From the NCBI GenBank assembly GCA_947396885.1, contig OX377202.1, positions 61,592,034 to 61,656,033 on the forward strand: 64,000 nucleotides of DNA. Direction: 5' to 3'. The notes under the pieces were generated by a model. The model was not told the DNA's origin. It did not search any database and worked only from the letters and a program-made list of their open reading frames with translations. Position numbers and translations under genes: made by a program. The first letter of the stretch is position 1. Each line of letters begins with the position of its first letter. Positions 54,258 through 64,000 of the stretch are shown here, one piece after another. The DNA comes from Heligmosomoides polygyrus polygyrus (Eukaryota; Nematoda; Chromadorea; Rhabditida; Heligmosomidae).

Positions 54258-55589
54258 CTGAAGATTGCACGTGTTACCCTCCTCCTCGGATCTTTAATAG
54301 TAAGTTCTTTGCTAATTATTTTAACCAATGAATTCCTTCCACGGTTTTGTTCCGCTCGTGATTCAGGTATCACAGTGTAATTTACACGCTCCGAAGTCAG
54401 TGCACATGATAGAGTTCTTCGAAATAGCAAGAATGATCGCAGTGTGAATTGGAGCACGCTACGTACCGGTAGCACTTTATGCCAACGCACCAGACAGCCC
54501 ACGTTACTACATAGAAATACATATGTGGAAGCTGAAAACCTAGCCGCGGCTGGAAAATTCCACCTCTGGTATGCTAAATAAAGAGTAAACGATAACGAAA
54601 GCTTCAAAGAGAATTTGAGTCTTGAGTAGAATTTGAGAACGTCCGACTTCAACTTAGGAGAGAGGCCAGAAATCAACAGGGCAGCGCTTGTTTTTCATCA
54701 CTTTGGGTTTCTCAGAGTCGACAGTGCAACAGCTCTGGCGTTCAGCGCTACTGTCTAGCTCTACTTCCCTGGCCAGCAGACGTTCTCCATTCTGTTGCAA
54801 CTTGTTAGTTTATCTTTTGCGATCACAGTAGGAGATATCCCTGAAACAAATGCTTGGAGACCGGTTTTCTCGCAGGACGAACTTCTACAGAAAGGATGGA
54901 GCCCGCATCAACGCACACCAATTTCTAGAATACGCCTAAACTCGGTCTAGGACACACGTATTTCCGATCCCATTGGGTCCGATCCCGCAGTAGCCCGACC
55001 GAACGGCTAACCCCATAAGTGGCCTTGAACAGTGCCTCGTCATTTTGCCCCACAACTTCGTTGGAAGTTGTTCGTGGTTTCTTCTAAGATCGTGAGTAAT
55101 TAGCAGAAATCGATTAGAATTTCTTACTTGGCTTGATAGCTGTATTGATGGGGATAGATGCCGACAGTCTCAAGCACTAATTCTCTCAGCTTTTCCGACC
55201 GGCAGTTGTCATCTAGAACGGCTATGTTGCTATAAGTATAAACCGCTAGTAGGCGTAATAAAGCCAACTAGACTAAAGAAGAATAAAAGGAATTATCGTA
55301 CATTTCGATCTCGCAGTACTAACGGTGCTGGAACAGAGAAGCAGCATGAAAAGCAGCAGGTGCAGGATCGTTCTGTAGCAAGTCCTCCACCGAATCATGA
55401 CTCTCTGCTGCGTGATTACCTGGTGATCAAGGCAGGTAGTCTAGCGGACACAACGTCGTTGAAAATAGCGAAAGCACAACGGGCAAGTTCGGGCACATAC
55501 TGACCAAGGGCGAAGGTGATGTGCGATGTGCTAGGCTGCAAAATGGGGAGGGGCCATAAAAACTTAAGCACTATTTGAAAAGTGATTAC
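54258..55589. other. Gene-free stretch, no recognised feature
   Basis: A 170-codon - strand frame (54164-54676) has no motif and overlaps exon a in another frame. Upstream exons of the - strand gene may lie here but I could not identify them. Confidence 0.4.
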
Positions 55590-56310
55590 TCTTAAACCTA
55601 AAAACACATTATAGATTGCGCCAAAATGCGGGGTATTCTAAAAATGCAGGTACTGATTGAAAGCTTGTAACATCGTTGTTAGTGAAACTTTTGTAAATGT
55701 CTGAGACTCAAATAAAAACGAAGGATAACGAAAAGTCGGTGCAAATGGTCAAGACTCCAATCTGCAACCGTCTAAAACCTTACATTTCAGACTCGATTGA
55801 TTGCACATGGGCTAAGTGTTCGCTGCAATCTTGCTGTAAATTGACCGCGATAACATATGCCGCGGTTCTTTTAATGTTTTGAATTTGACCGAGCCCTACA
55901 ACTTTGCGTCAATACGCGAATCCTTAACAACTCCAAAGCGGTACTAGCAGCAATGGTATATAGCACTATTCATATAGCACTTATGTTCATAGGGTACGCC
56001 GCATTTTGCCACAAATTGTAGTGCACTGTCAAGTTCTGACCGTTAAAGGGAGCACATCGTAGGTTAGTGTAGTCATTTAGCAACAAGGTTGTAGCAAGGA
56101 TTCAGCCTATGTCAATCGTGTCTGAAATGTATGATTTAAAGAGGGTGCATGGCGCAATTTTGACCATTAGCGCGTCACAGAATTTTCGGTATCCTATGCT
56201 TTTATGTGAGTTTGAAACTTCTTCAAACCGTTCACTAGCAACAATGTTAGAATCTTTCAACCGTGTCCCCATTTTTTAGAATTTTGGCGCAATTTATAGT
56301 GTGTTTTCAA
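55590..56310. repeat. Foldback element D (~720 bp)
   Basis: The left arm has AAACACATTATAGATTGCGCC, TTCTAAAAAT, TTGAAAG and TTGTTAGTGAA. The right arm carries their complements at 56235-56310 (TTCACTAGCAACA, CTTTCAA, TTTTTTAGAATTTTGGCGCAATTTATAGTGTGTTTT). Inner segments also pair (TACATTTCAGAC..CGATTGA at 55780 against 56110-56140). Centre is near 55950. Non-coding. Confidence 0.7.
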
Positions 56311-57048
56311 GAATTATATTTTAAAAGAAGCACAAATCAATCGCTATGGTCACTTTATGAAAAAATTACGACAAGTACATATTCAAACGAAACACAATCT
56401 AATGAGTGTAAAATTCAAGAATTTATACGAGTGCGTGGCGCTATCTCTACCGCTCACATGTCAGAAAATGTTTATTTTCCTGCGGTTTCATATGAGGTTT
56501 TATCTTTCTTAGTACCTTTACTGGTAGCGAGGTTATCACCTTTCAAACAGTGCTTGCATTTGTTGAGACACCCTGTACTATCTAATGGTACCCATAACTT
56601 AGTCTTGCATCGCTCTAACTATATAAAGTCATAGGATTCTTTAACGAAATCGGACAATTCAGGAGTACTTGCAAAACTTATGTACGCTGATGATGCATAT
56701 TTGGAAGTTGATAGAAAAGAGCTCCCTCGGACATCCATACAGCAATCTATCTCGCCGAAGCCAGGATTAAAGTCGGAAGGGGGGAATGTGGAAGAAGGCT
56801 ACCTACCCTCTAGATATAAATTTGCCTTGATATACATCTAAAATATCGGCATTGCCAATCTACACGCTATGACACACGCTTTTATTTGCGGTTTCTTGTT
56901 TACAACGGATAAACTTGGATGCACACTATGATGCGCTTGTTGAGAAGAGTTGACGTACGCGGAACTATTTCAAGATGCCTTAAACCTTCTTCTCCGACCT
57001 GCCTCTGAATGTTAATATGTTGTAGTATCCACGTTGTACTGTTGTTTT
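56311..57048. other. Gene-free stretch, no recognised feature
   Basis: A 123-codon + frame (56263-56634) starts inside foldback D and shows no motif. GAGACACCCTGTA near 56570 resembles a mariner end. Confidence 0.4.
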
Positions 57049-57283
57049 TCAGTGCTCAACTCGCAATAAACAAAACTTAGTGCGTTCAGTAGAGGTGCCT
57101 TTCAAAGTGACAGGAATTTCATTCTCCTGGAAACGAGGAATTGCTTCAAGTATGGGAAGAACGTCCGAGCGCGATGGGGAACCACCAGCTCTCGCGTTAA
57201 GAACGAACTGGACATTATTCGGGCCCGTGTATTCAAGCAATCTTGCAACCCGCCGGAAGGCGTTGGATTGGTAGGAGACATTT
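57049..57283 (-). CDS. Probable terminal exon of a - strand gene, unrecognised
   Basis: After acceptor CATTTCCAAG, one clean frame runs 78 codons to TGA: VSYQSNAFRRVARLLEYTGP, then QFVLNARAGGSPSRSD, VLPILEAIPRFQENEIPVT and KGTSTERTKFCLLRVEH. Composition is strongly coding-like. I do not recognise the family. Upstream exons should lie above 57283, where a SINE occupies 57335-57596. It could instead be a fragment of a mobile-element ORF. Confidence 0.45.
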
Positions 57284-57334
57284 CTTGGAAATGTGAATCA
57301 TACCTACGATTACTGGCCACCCCACGCACTGCAT

Positions 57335-57596
57335 ATGCCAAATAAAGGATGACCGATGGCGGCGCTCAATCCCTTTCTGGGATGCGCTACGCATTAAGGA
57401 TTTGAATGCATATTTGACTGAATGCGATTTGAAAGCTTATTTGGCCATACGATAATGATTGGCTGTCCCCAGCCGATTAACAAGTCAGCGGGATGTCCTC
57501 CCCAGACAGGTCTGGTACCAATTCACCGACCTCTGATGGCTTGGTTGGAGTGGGCGGGAAATAGTCCGAACCAAGAACCTGGTATCGGGTGCACGC
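57335..57596 (-). mobile_element. tRNA-derived SINE copy 5 (5'-truncated)
   Basis: On -, it begins at GCGTGCACCCGATACCAGG, has box B TTGGTTCGGACTATTTCCC, CCGCCCACTCCAACC, the body, and an ATCCTTTATTTG tail. The box A part of the head is missing. Confidence 0.8.
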
Positions 57597-60283
57597 GGAT
57601 GTTAAAATAAATCTTGGCACAACGCAGCTCTGTGGGGTGGGTTTCGTTCAGCTGACGACCAAGATTGTCCTTATTATAGCTGACGTTTAGACCTCACCTT
57701 CTTTAGGATTTGGAAAAGTCTAAAATACCTGTGAAAGTATTCTCCAAAAAATTTTATTCTGTAAAGTACTCTTTTTCAGGACAATAGAAAGCACCACGAA
57801 CAGCGAACCTTTCCGTTGGACCAGCAGACAGCCTTACGTGGAAGGAATCGTGGAAGAATTTCAGTCCTAAGGACCACCAGACTTGAACTCCTTCATCCAC
57901 AATACCTTCCCCTAGGGCGGAATTTACTTAATACATAGTTCAGGTCTGAAGCGGCGCGGAGTTATGAAAACAATCCATATCGATCGTCTGCGCTATCAAT
58001 CGATACTGGTACATTTATAATGCCGCGCCGCCTGTTGATTGAAGTATAAATCCTGTCTAAAAGTGTATGAAGTTCTAATGGCATTCACCTGGGATATCGA
58101 AGGTTCTATCTATTCCACATGAATAGGAAAAGACTAGCACTATAAAATGCTGCTTGCGACAGGCAGCACCTCCTACGAATGCGCTACGCGCACCCATAGA
58201 CCAAATCCATATATTAATTGCACCCACGAAATTTGAAAGTGGGGTGCGTTACGTACCCATTAAGGGAGTGATTAACACCTTCCTTGCACTGCATTCCTCT
58301 TTATGTAATGCACATATTTCAGCTTATCTCCAAATTGAATAAATAAATTTAAATAATCGCCCTTAAAGAGCAGATATTGATGGAGAACGCGACAAAAAGT
58401 GACTTGTCCGTTGAACGTGATCTTCTGGAAATGATGAGTTCACCTGACCATTGCATAGAAAGCGTCAGAATGAGCGAGTGTTTTATGCTAAACTATTGGC
58501 CAGAGTTCCCTCCGAGGACGGAAGGTGCTCAAACATAACATTACTGCCGACGTAGTTCGGAACCGAAAACTAGTTCGATCGAGGTTTTGTTTGCAATCGC
58601 AATTATGTTCTTGTCGCTATGCTAGAGAGCCTTCCCAAAACGGGCAAACGATCAGAATCGGAACGAGAATCAACATGCACACTGGAATTCCCACGCTAAA
58701 TATTCTGAAGATCTTCTTCTCTTAACGTGGATGTGCAAAAGCGGTTGCGAGGAGATTTCATGCCTATGTAAGGCACTAACAAGACTATCATGTGGACGAG
58801 ATGAGTGAAACGTTAGCCTCGGGGGTCCTTAGGGACAAGAAGGGATAGTACTTGCTACCCTCATTGGAGGAGTGCCTGCGAGTCACTCGTCAATGAGTCG
58901 AAGCAAGAATGACGCAGTGCGGCCACGACTTCATACAGGAGAAGAACAACGGGTGGGTGTATTGGGGGCCCTCCCCATGGGAGTTGCTCACCACGCATCC
59001 CCTCCCGCTACTATTAATCGCATTCGCGCGTTTACATCCTCACCATAGCAAATGAATTCCTCTGCAGGGTTTTTCGAGAAGAGTCCGCGGAAAATAGTTA
59101 CCTGGACGTCAACCTAGCAAGAAGGAAGAGAAACCCCCTAAAGCTTCATATAACTTATAAAGTAAAGCTTTATCGAGAAAAAAGATTGCTGCGGGGCTGA
59201 AAAAGCTCGAAAGTAACCAAGTAATTCAATGGTTTGCTTGCTTTTCGCAAACAATTTTACCGGAAAAACTCTATTCAATAGCTGCACTATAAACCTGTCT
59301 GCATGTGACCCAATGAAGCTGAAGCAACTGAGTGCCATCGGCTGTGTGAAACCGATCGAACAAGTGCGAGGTAGTTGTTCGCCAGCGGGTTTTGAAGGTG
59401 GCGCACCTACCAACTTGTTCGGCAAAGACCCTACACAAGCAGTGGGCATCGAGCAGTTTTCAAGATGGAAGGGCGTGTGGGCATCGAGCAGACTTCTTCA
59501 ACCCACAGAGACCAGCTATCTAGCTAATTTAACAGATCGTTCTCAAAGATCTCCGTCTTGAACGTATGCATCTCCAGTCAAAGTGCTACCTCATTTGCTC
59601 GCTAGATTCTGAAGGCCCACCACGATGGCCCCATGATTATTTCCACCTAGGTACTCTGACAAAGACATCCTCTCCGAGGATAGAGCAATAGTCATTTAAA
59701 AGAAAATCGGTGAACGCTTGATTCCCTGATGTGTATAAGACGGTTTGTCCTTACCATTGCCTAGAAAGGTGGTAGAACAAAAATTGCATTTAGGCCGAAT
59801 CTGAAACTCGGAAACTTGAGTACTCTGGCACGCGACAGACGACGAATGTAGACGCTGCCGGAGCCCATTCAGTAACTCGTGCAAGCTCATCAAGGGGACA
59901 GGTGATACAGGAGATAGGTGATTTCTAGGAACTTTTTACGATTTATAACTTACGATATTTTGAGTAGTAAACTGTAAATTTTCGTACATGTGATCTTCGA
60001 TGCACAAACAACAGACGCCCACATGACGTGTTACTAACAGAGATCCACGTATTATACAAATACACAACTCAGGGCACAACGATGCGCGCACTTTCAAAGT
60101 CTTCTTTCATAACGCATTTTTGTTTTTTATTTTATTTTTTATGATCTGGTGACACCGTGACAGAAAACACCGCTTGTATGCAGCCCTTCGAGCGACTCAT
60201 TTCCCCGTTTAACCTACTTTTACACCTATCCAACACTGCAAGGCATGCCTTCTTGGTATACCTGTTCTCGAAGAATAATGATA
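57597..60283. other. Gene-free stretch, no recognised feature
   Basis: Open frames at 59138-59561 (both strands) and 59696-59893 (-; it includes CNFCSTTFLGNGKDKPSYTH) look somewhat coding, but neither a family nor splice partners were found. Confidence 0.4.
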
Positions 60284-60556
60284 AAAGATAAAGTACGGCG
60301 TTACTCATTCCCTTTGGGATGCGCCAGTGCATTCTACTTCTACGGGATGTCGTGGAGGCGACATGAATGCGTATTTGGCCATACAATGACTTGCGGTGGC
60401 CAGCCGATGAACAAGTCAGCGCTTTATCCTTCCCAGAGAAGTCTGGTACCAATTCACCGACCTCGGAGGGATGGAAGGCTTGGTTGGCCTGGGTGGAAAC
60501 CCGTATCAGGAACCTGGTATCGGGTGCACGCGACAGTCGCGCCTCCTCCGACAGTC
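60284..60556 (-). mobile_element. tRNA-derived SINE copy 6
   Basis: On -, CGGAGGAGGCGCGACTGTCG, GCGTGCACCCGATACCAGG, body with GTACCAGACTTCTCTGGG and AATGCGTATT homology, and a TTTATCTTTTATC tail. The box B area is altered (CCTGATACGGGTTTCCACCC). Confidence 0.8.
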
Positions 60557-60865
60557 GTTCATAAACTGTCTGACTAGGCGGTAGTTATAGATGAAAGGTA
60601 AAGGCGAAATAAGTAGTTTATCCATCTTTGTGTCCTTTTAAGTGGTACGATCAGGTGATCGCATTCACCGTGTGCAATCCGCCCTGAATGCTGTGGACTG
60701 GCCAAAGGTAACGATGACGCCTATCACAAAACCAGGGGACAATGTAGTGGAAGTTGTGGATGTCCTCAAATTTGAGAAAGACTGTAGGCAACTCCATTAA
60801 GGAGCATATGCTTAATCAGCATCCTACAGCTGTTTATATACATTTTCTTAAAAGGATAATAGATG

Positions 60866-61110
60866 GCGTCAATCAATCAATCCCTTTTTGGGTGTGTGAC
60901 GCATTCTAGATCTAACGGATACCATTGGGGACATTTGAATGCATGTTTGGCTTACAGAATGCAGAGGCCAAACGACCACCAAGTGTTTGCTCTTCCCAAG
61001 CAAAACTGTCGCTGAGCGATCAGAGGGGATCCGAACCAAAGTCACCGATTTTGACGCGTGGGACAGCCGGTTCCTTCCCCAAATGCGCTACCACCTCGTC
61101 TCCCTCTGCG
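60866..61110 (-). mobile_element. SINE copy 7, divergent subfamily
   Basis: On -, GAGGTGGTAGCGCATTTGG (box-A-like) and TTTGGTTCGGATCCC (box B) head a body that still shares CATGCATTCAAATGTCCCC and AGATCTAGAATGCGTC with the other copies in the same order. The head is therefore derived from a different or more complete tRNA-like sequence. Confidence 0.65.
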
Positions 61111-61799
61111 CGTTTAAAATGGACCTTGTACAAATCAAACTGAACCATTTTCAGTTCAATATCATTCTTCCCAACTCATGCTGGACTTTCACCAAATCAA
61201 ACTGGATGTCTAACGATTCAGACTCGATACGTATTGACGATGTCACACAATATGAACATATGCCTTCCTCTTGAAAGCTTATGTTAAGAAAATGTAAAAA
61301 GGCGGAAAACCTTCGATGTGCCATGCGGTAGGAATGTTCTGTGCGATCAGCAGGCGATGCTTGTTGGTTTATTTGTGCAAATGCTGTTTTCATCGAATTG
61401 ATTAACCTTAATAGCGGTGCGAAGGGATGTGGCATTAGGGTGCCTCGTCTTGTTAGCAACCCTTTCGACAACGCTCCAAACATAACAGTCCAGGAGATTC
61501 AAACACAACATAACAATCCAGGAGATTCGAATCCGGACTATTCGGGGCCAGAACCCCTCACTAGGAGACTATCTCAACAGTAGGTCAGATCGGTCCAAGT
61601 GTTGTGCATGGGCAGAATCGGCTCTCCCTGTGGAACAACAGACTACTGGTATCTTGAGGAAAATACAACTCCGCGCAGAGTTAGGGACAACGGATGTTGG
61701 ACCGTTGGTTGCCTGTTGATTCACGTGCTTGAAACCATGACCCTATGTATGGATGGTGGAGTACTGGTGATCGAGTTAGCCCAAACTTCGTCCAGAGAG
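61111..61799. other. Gene-free stretch, no recognised feature
   Basis: AACATAACAGTCCAGGAGATTC is tandemly duplicated with variation at 61479-61530. Nothing coding. Confidence 0.4.
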
Positions 61800-61985
61800 G
61801 TTATTCAAGGCGCTGACCACTTATAAGTGGTTCGCCTTTGAAATTTCGATCGGTTACGGTGACCAACGGTAAGTATGAATGAGTAAAGTCACTCACCCAT
61901 GCTCACCTATACCTGCAGCAACCCACAGTAATCATCTAAAATTTCAAATAGAGGCCTTACATAAGTGATCAGCGCCTTGAAAAAC
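61800..61985. repeat. Hairpin repeat related to ~155-bp units
   Basis: CAAGGCGCTGACCACTTATAAG and TTTGAAATTTCGATCGGTTACG on the left pair with GAAATTTTAGATGATTACTG and CTTATGTAAG..CAAGGCGCTGATCACTT on the right. The order of phrases is the same as in the 155-bp family. Confidence 0.6.
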
Positions 61986-62455
61986 TTCTCTAGGGTATGT
62001 ATAGGCGAAGAAACGTTTCCATCTTTGGAGTCGCGAAAGCACGATAGTGCTGAGCCATGTTTTAATTCTGGCGTCCTTTATCGCTGCTGTTCTACACGAA
62101 GTGCTTTGGTTGATCGTGGCGGATCTTTTTTAGGAAGTGTACAAATGTTCCACCACAGAAAAATCGAACCACGAACCACTTCGTCTACGTCGTCGTTGTC
62201 TCTAGCCTACTTGAGCCCGCCCTCTGCGTCCGCGGTTTCACTACAGTCTGCAAAACTCGAAGAAAACGCGGTACCAAGCTCGTTCGGTGGTGGCGATGTC
62301 CGTTCCTCCACGTGGTGCCACTGGAAACTGCCCGCTCTGCGAGCTAAGCCGAACACGGACATTCGATTGCAGGCGACAGGCCCTTGTGACAGGCCGGCCT
62401 ACGAACACCCATGTCACATCACATGGTTCATGACATTGCAAGTTTTTCGTGATAG
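61986..62455. other. Region upstream of the RTE frame
   Basis: GC-richer toward 62455 and probably the 5' UTR of the RTE element. The exact 5' end was not identified. An in-frame TAG at 62453 limits the ORF. Confidence 0.4.
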
Positions 62456-64000
62456 TGCTACGGCGTCCGCGGGAGCCGACGCGCACTCGCAAAGCCCGGC
62501 GAGTGTGAGAAGTATGCGAGGACGGCATCGGGGGCAACTGAGTTAGTCCGAAAGTCCCGTAACGTAAGCAGGACCCGCGTGGCTACGCTGAATGTGGGTA
62601 CGTTGACGGGCCGCTCGTGCGAGTTGGTTGAAGCACTGGAGCGTAGAAGAGTTGATTTCTGTGCGGTGCAGAAGACGAGGTGGTCCTGCCGCAAGTCAAG
62701 GGACATAGGACGTGGCTTCAAGGCCGTTCTGTGTGGAAGTCCCAGGACCACCAGTGGTGTCGGAATAATCGTCTCCGAACGATTTCGTGACTCGATTGTA
62801 AGCGTTGAGCGCTTTGACGATCGATTGATGAGGATCGTTGTCGCCGCTAAGGAGCGACTCTACCACTTCTTCTCTGCGTATGCTCCACAGACTGGCTGCT
62901 CCGATCAAGCCAAGGATGAGTTTTGGAACCTGCTGGATGAGAAGACAGCAGAGGTACCGTCGAAAGATGTCATCATAGTCGCTGGTGACCTTAATGGGCA
63001 CGTTGGTGCTACGAAGGACGAGTACAGCTGTCATGGTGGTTTCGGATACGGATCACGTAACGCCGATGGTGAGCGCATTCTTGAGTATGCGGAATCGCAT
63101 AGTCTCACCATTGTAAACACCGTCTTCTGAAAACGCGACTCCCACCTCATCTCATATTATAGTGGGAGCTCCAAGTCTCAGATAGACTTTGTGCTTGTGA
63201 AGGATCGTGACCGGAGTCTTGTCACAGACGCGAAGATGGTGTCGTATGAGACGGTCGCACCACAGCACCGACCGCTGATCTGTACTTTGAAGATCGCCCC
63301 TCCGAGGCTGAAGCAGGTCGAGCGATGCGGTGCAGCAAGAATCAAGTGGTGGCGAATGAGAGAGAAGGAAGCAGTTGTGATTTCTCGCGTGCGGTTACCG
63401 ACAGTCACGACTGTCGACGAAACTTGGAAGAAAACGACCGACGCGATTCGTCAAGCTGCACAGTCGGAACTCGGCATTACGAAGCCTGGGCGACTGAAGG
63501 TCGACAAGCAGGCCTGGCTGTGGACAGATGAAGTGAAGGCAAAAGTGCGAGAGAAGAAGTCGCTTTATCACGTGTTTCTCGGCGAAAAGACGGCCGATAA
63601 CTGGCGGAAGTACCAAGAAGCGAGGAAAGCTGCAAAGAAGGCCGTGGCTGTTGCAAAAGCCACTCATTATGGAGATGTCAACGAGAAGCTCGAGTCACGC
63701 GAGGCGAGCGGTATCTGTACCGGCTTTCTAAGAATCGCCATCGGCAGACCGAGGATATTGAGAAGTTTTTCGGCATCAATGTTGAGAACGGCCATCTTCT
63801 TACGGACCGCAAGAAGGCATTGAAGCGATGGCGCGACTACTTTGAGGAAATCTCTACAGTAGAATTTCCTCATCCAGCCATCCCTTCCACGGCTCCAACC
63901 CACGGCCCCGTTCAGAAGATCACCGTGGAGGAGATTGAAGCGGCTTTGAAGAAGATGAGGCCAGGCAAAGCGACTGGGCCCGATGACGTGGCAGCTGATT
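62456..64000 (+). pseudogene. RTE-type non-LTR retrotransposon, 5' part: endonuclease and start of RT, cut by window end
   Basis: The frame opens after TAG at 62453. RVATLNVGTLTGRSCELVEA starts the apurinic-type endonuclease. Its catalytic Glu (normally in VQETRW) is Lys (VQKTRW, AAG for GAG, about 62672). Later motifs are present: GVGIIVSERF, FSAYAPQTG, VAGDLNGHVGA, GYGSRNADGERILEYAESHS, SQIDFVLV and ETVAPQHRPL. TGA at 63128-63130 interrupts the frame just after IVNTVF, consistent with CGA-to-TGA. The frame continues to about 63700, where a one-base loss shifts it; ERYLYRLSKNRHRQTEDIEK, then KKMRPGKATGPDDVAAD (start of RT) read on in the new frame to the window end. The copy is inactive by three independent lesions. 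Confidence 0.9.

Noticed and set aside
54164..54676. 170-codon - strand frame, the longest near the - strand gene.
   Set aside because: The real exon (54091-54257) uses a different frame, ends at a strong donor and has better coding sense.
1..64000. rRNA, complete tRNA, spliced-leader RNA genes, CRISPR, bacterial promoters or operons.
   Set aside because: None was seen; tRNA-like heads belong to SINEs. The splice signals and elements are eukaryotic.

Overview
This window looks like nuclear DNA of a parasitic nematode, most likely a strongylid such as a hookworm. That is inference. The support is long, repeat-filled introns with nematode-type TTTCAG acceptors, and a mix of RTE and CR1-like retroposons, GIY-YIG Penelope-like elements, mariner, TTAA-type DNA transposons, foldback elements and tRNA-derived SINEs. 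I saw no bacterial operons, rRNA, complete tRNA or CRISPR.

The main gene is one I assembled by hand on the + strand. Sixteen exons between 12419 and 38217 keep a consistent splice phase throughout. They encode the 3' part (about 590 codons) of an extracellular-type protein: a PAN/Apple domain (exons 1-2), a Ser/Thr/Pro- and charge-rich linker (exons 3-9), a second PAN domain (exons 10-11) and a third (exons 12-14), then a short tail and a stop. The two exons of PAN1 and of PAN2 have the same lengths (119 and 130 nt) and phases, so an exon-pair duplication is likely. The start codon and signal peptide were not found.

Layout. 1-12.4 kb: two large foldback (inverted-repeat) elements, the first carrying a nested TTAA-flanked transposon, plus a SINE abutting an RTE 3' fragment. 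12.4-14 kb: first PAN exons. 14-25.6 kb: an 11.6-kb intron with two Penelope-like copies, a poly-C MITE, a mariner copy whose third catalytic Asp is Gly, and a field of hairpins. 25.6-26.6 kb: linker exons. 26.6-33.4 kb: an intron with an inverted array of ~155-bp units, a ~316-bp tandem repeat, a 108-bp satellite and an alternating 155/165-bp satellite. 33.4-38.2 kb: the last eight exons. 38-52 kb: mostly gene-free, with SINEs, half a foldback element and two CR1-like RT remnants. 52.4-54.3 kb: exons of an unrecognised - strand gene. 55.6-56.3 kb: a foldback element. 57.0-57.3 kb: a probable - strand terminal exon. 57-61 kb: three more SINE copies. 62.4-64 kb: the 5' part of a decayed RTE element that runs off the window.

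Nearly every mobile element with a readable enzyme is visibly inactivated. No new multi-gene system is evident. The most unusual features are the satellite block just upstream of a PAN exon, the dense hairpin field, and the SINE family. All homology calls come from reading motifs; no database search was run.
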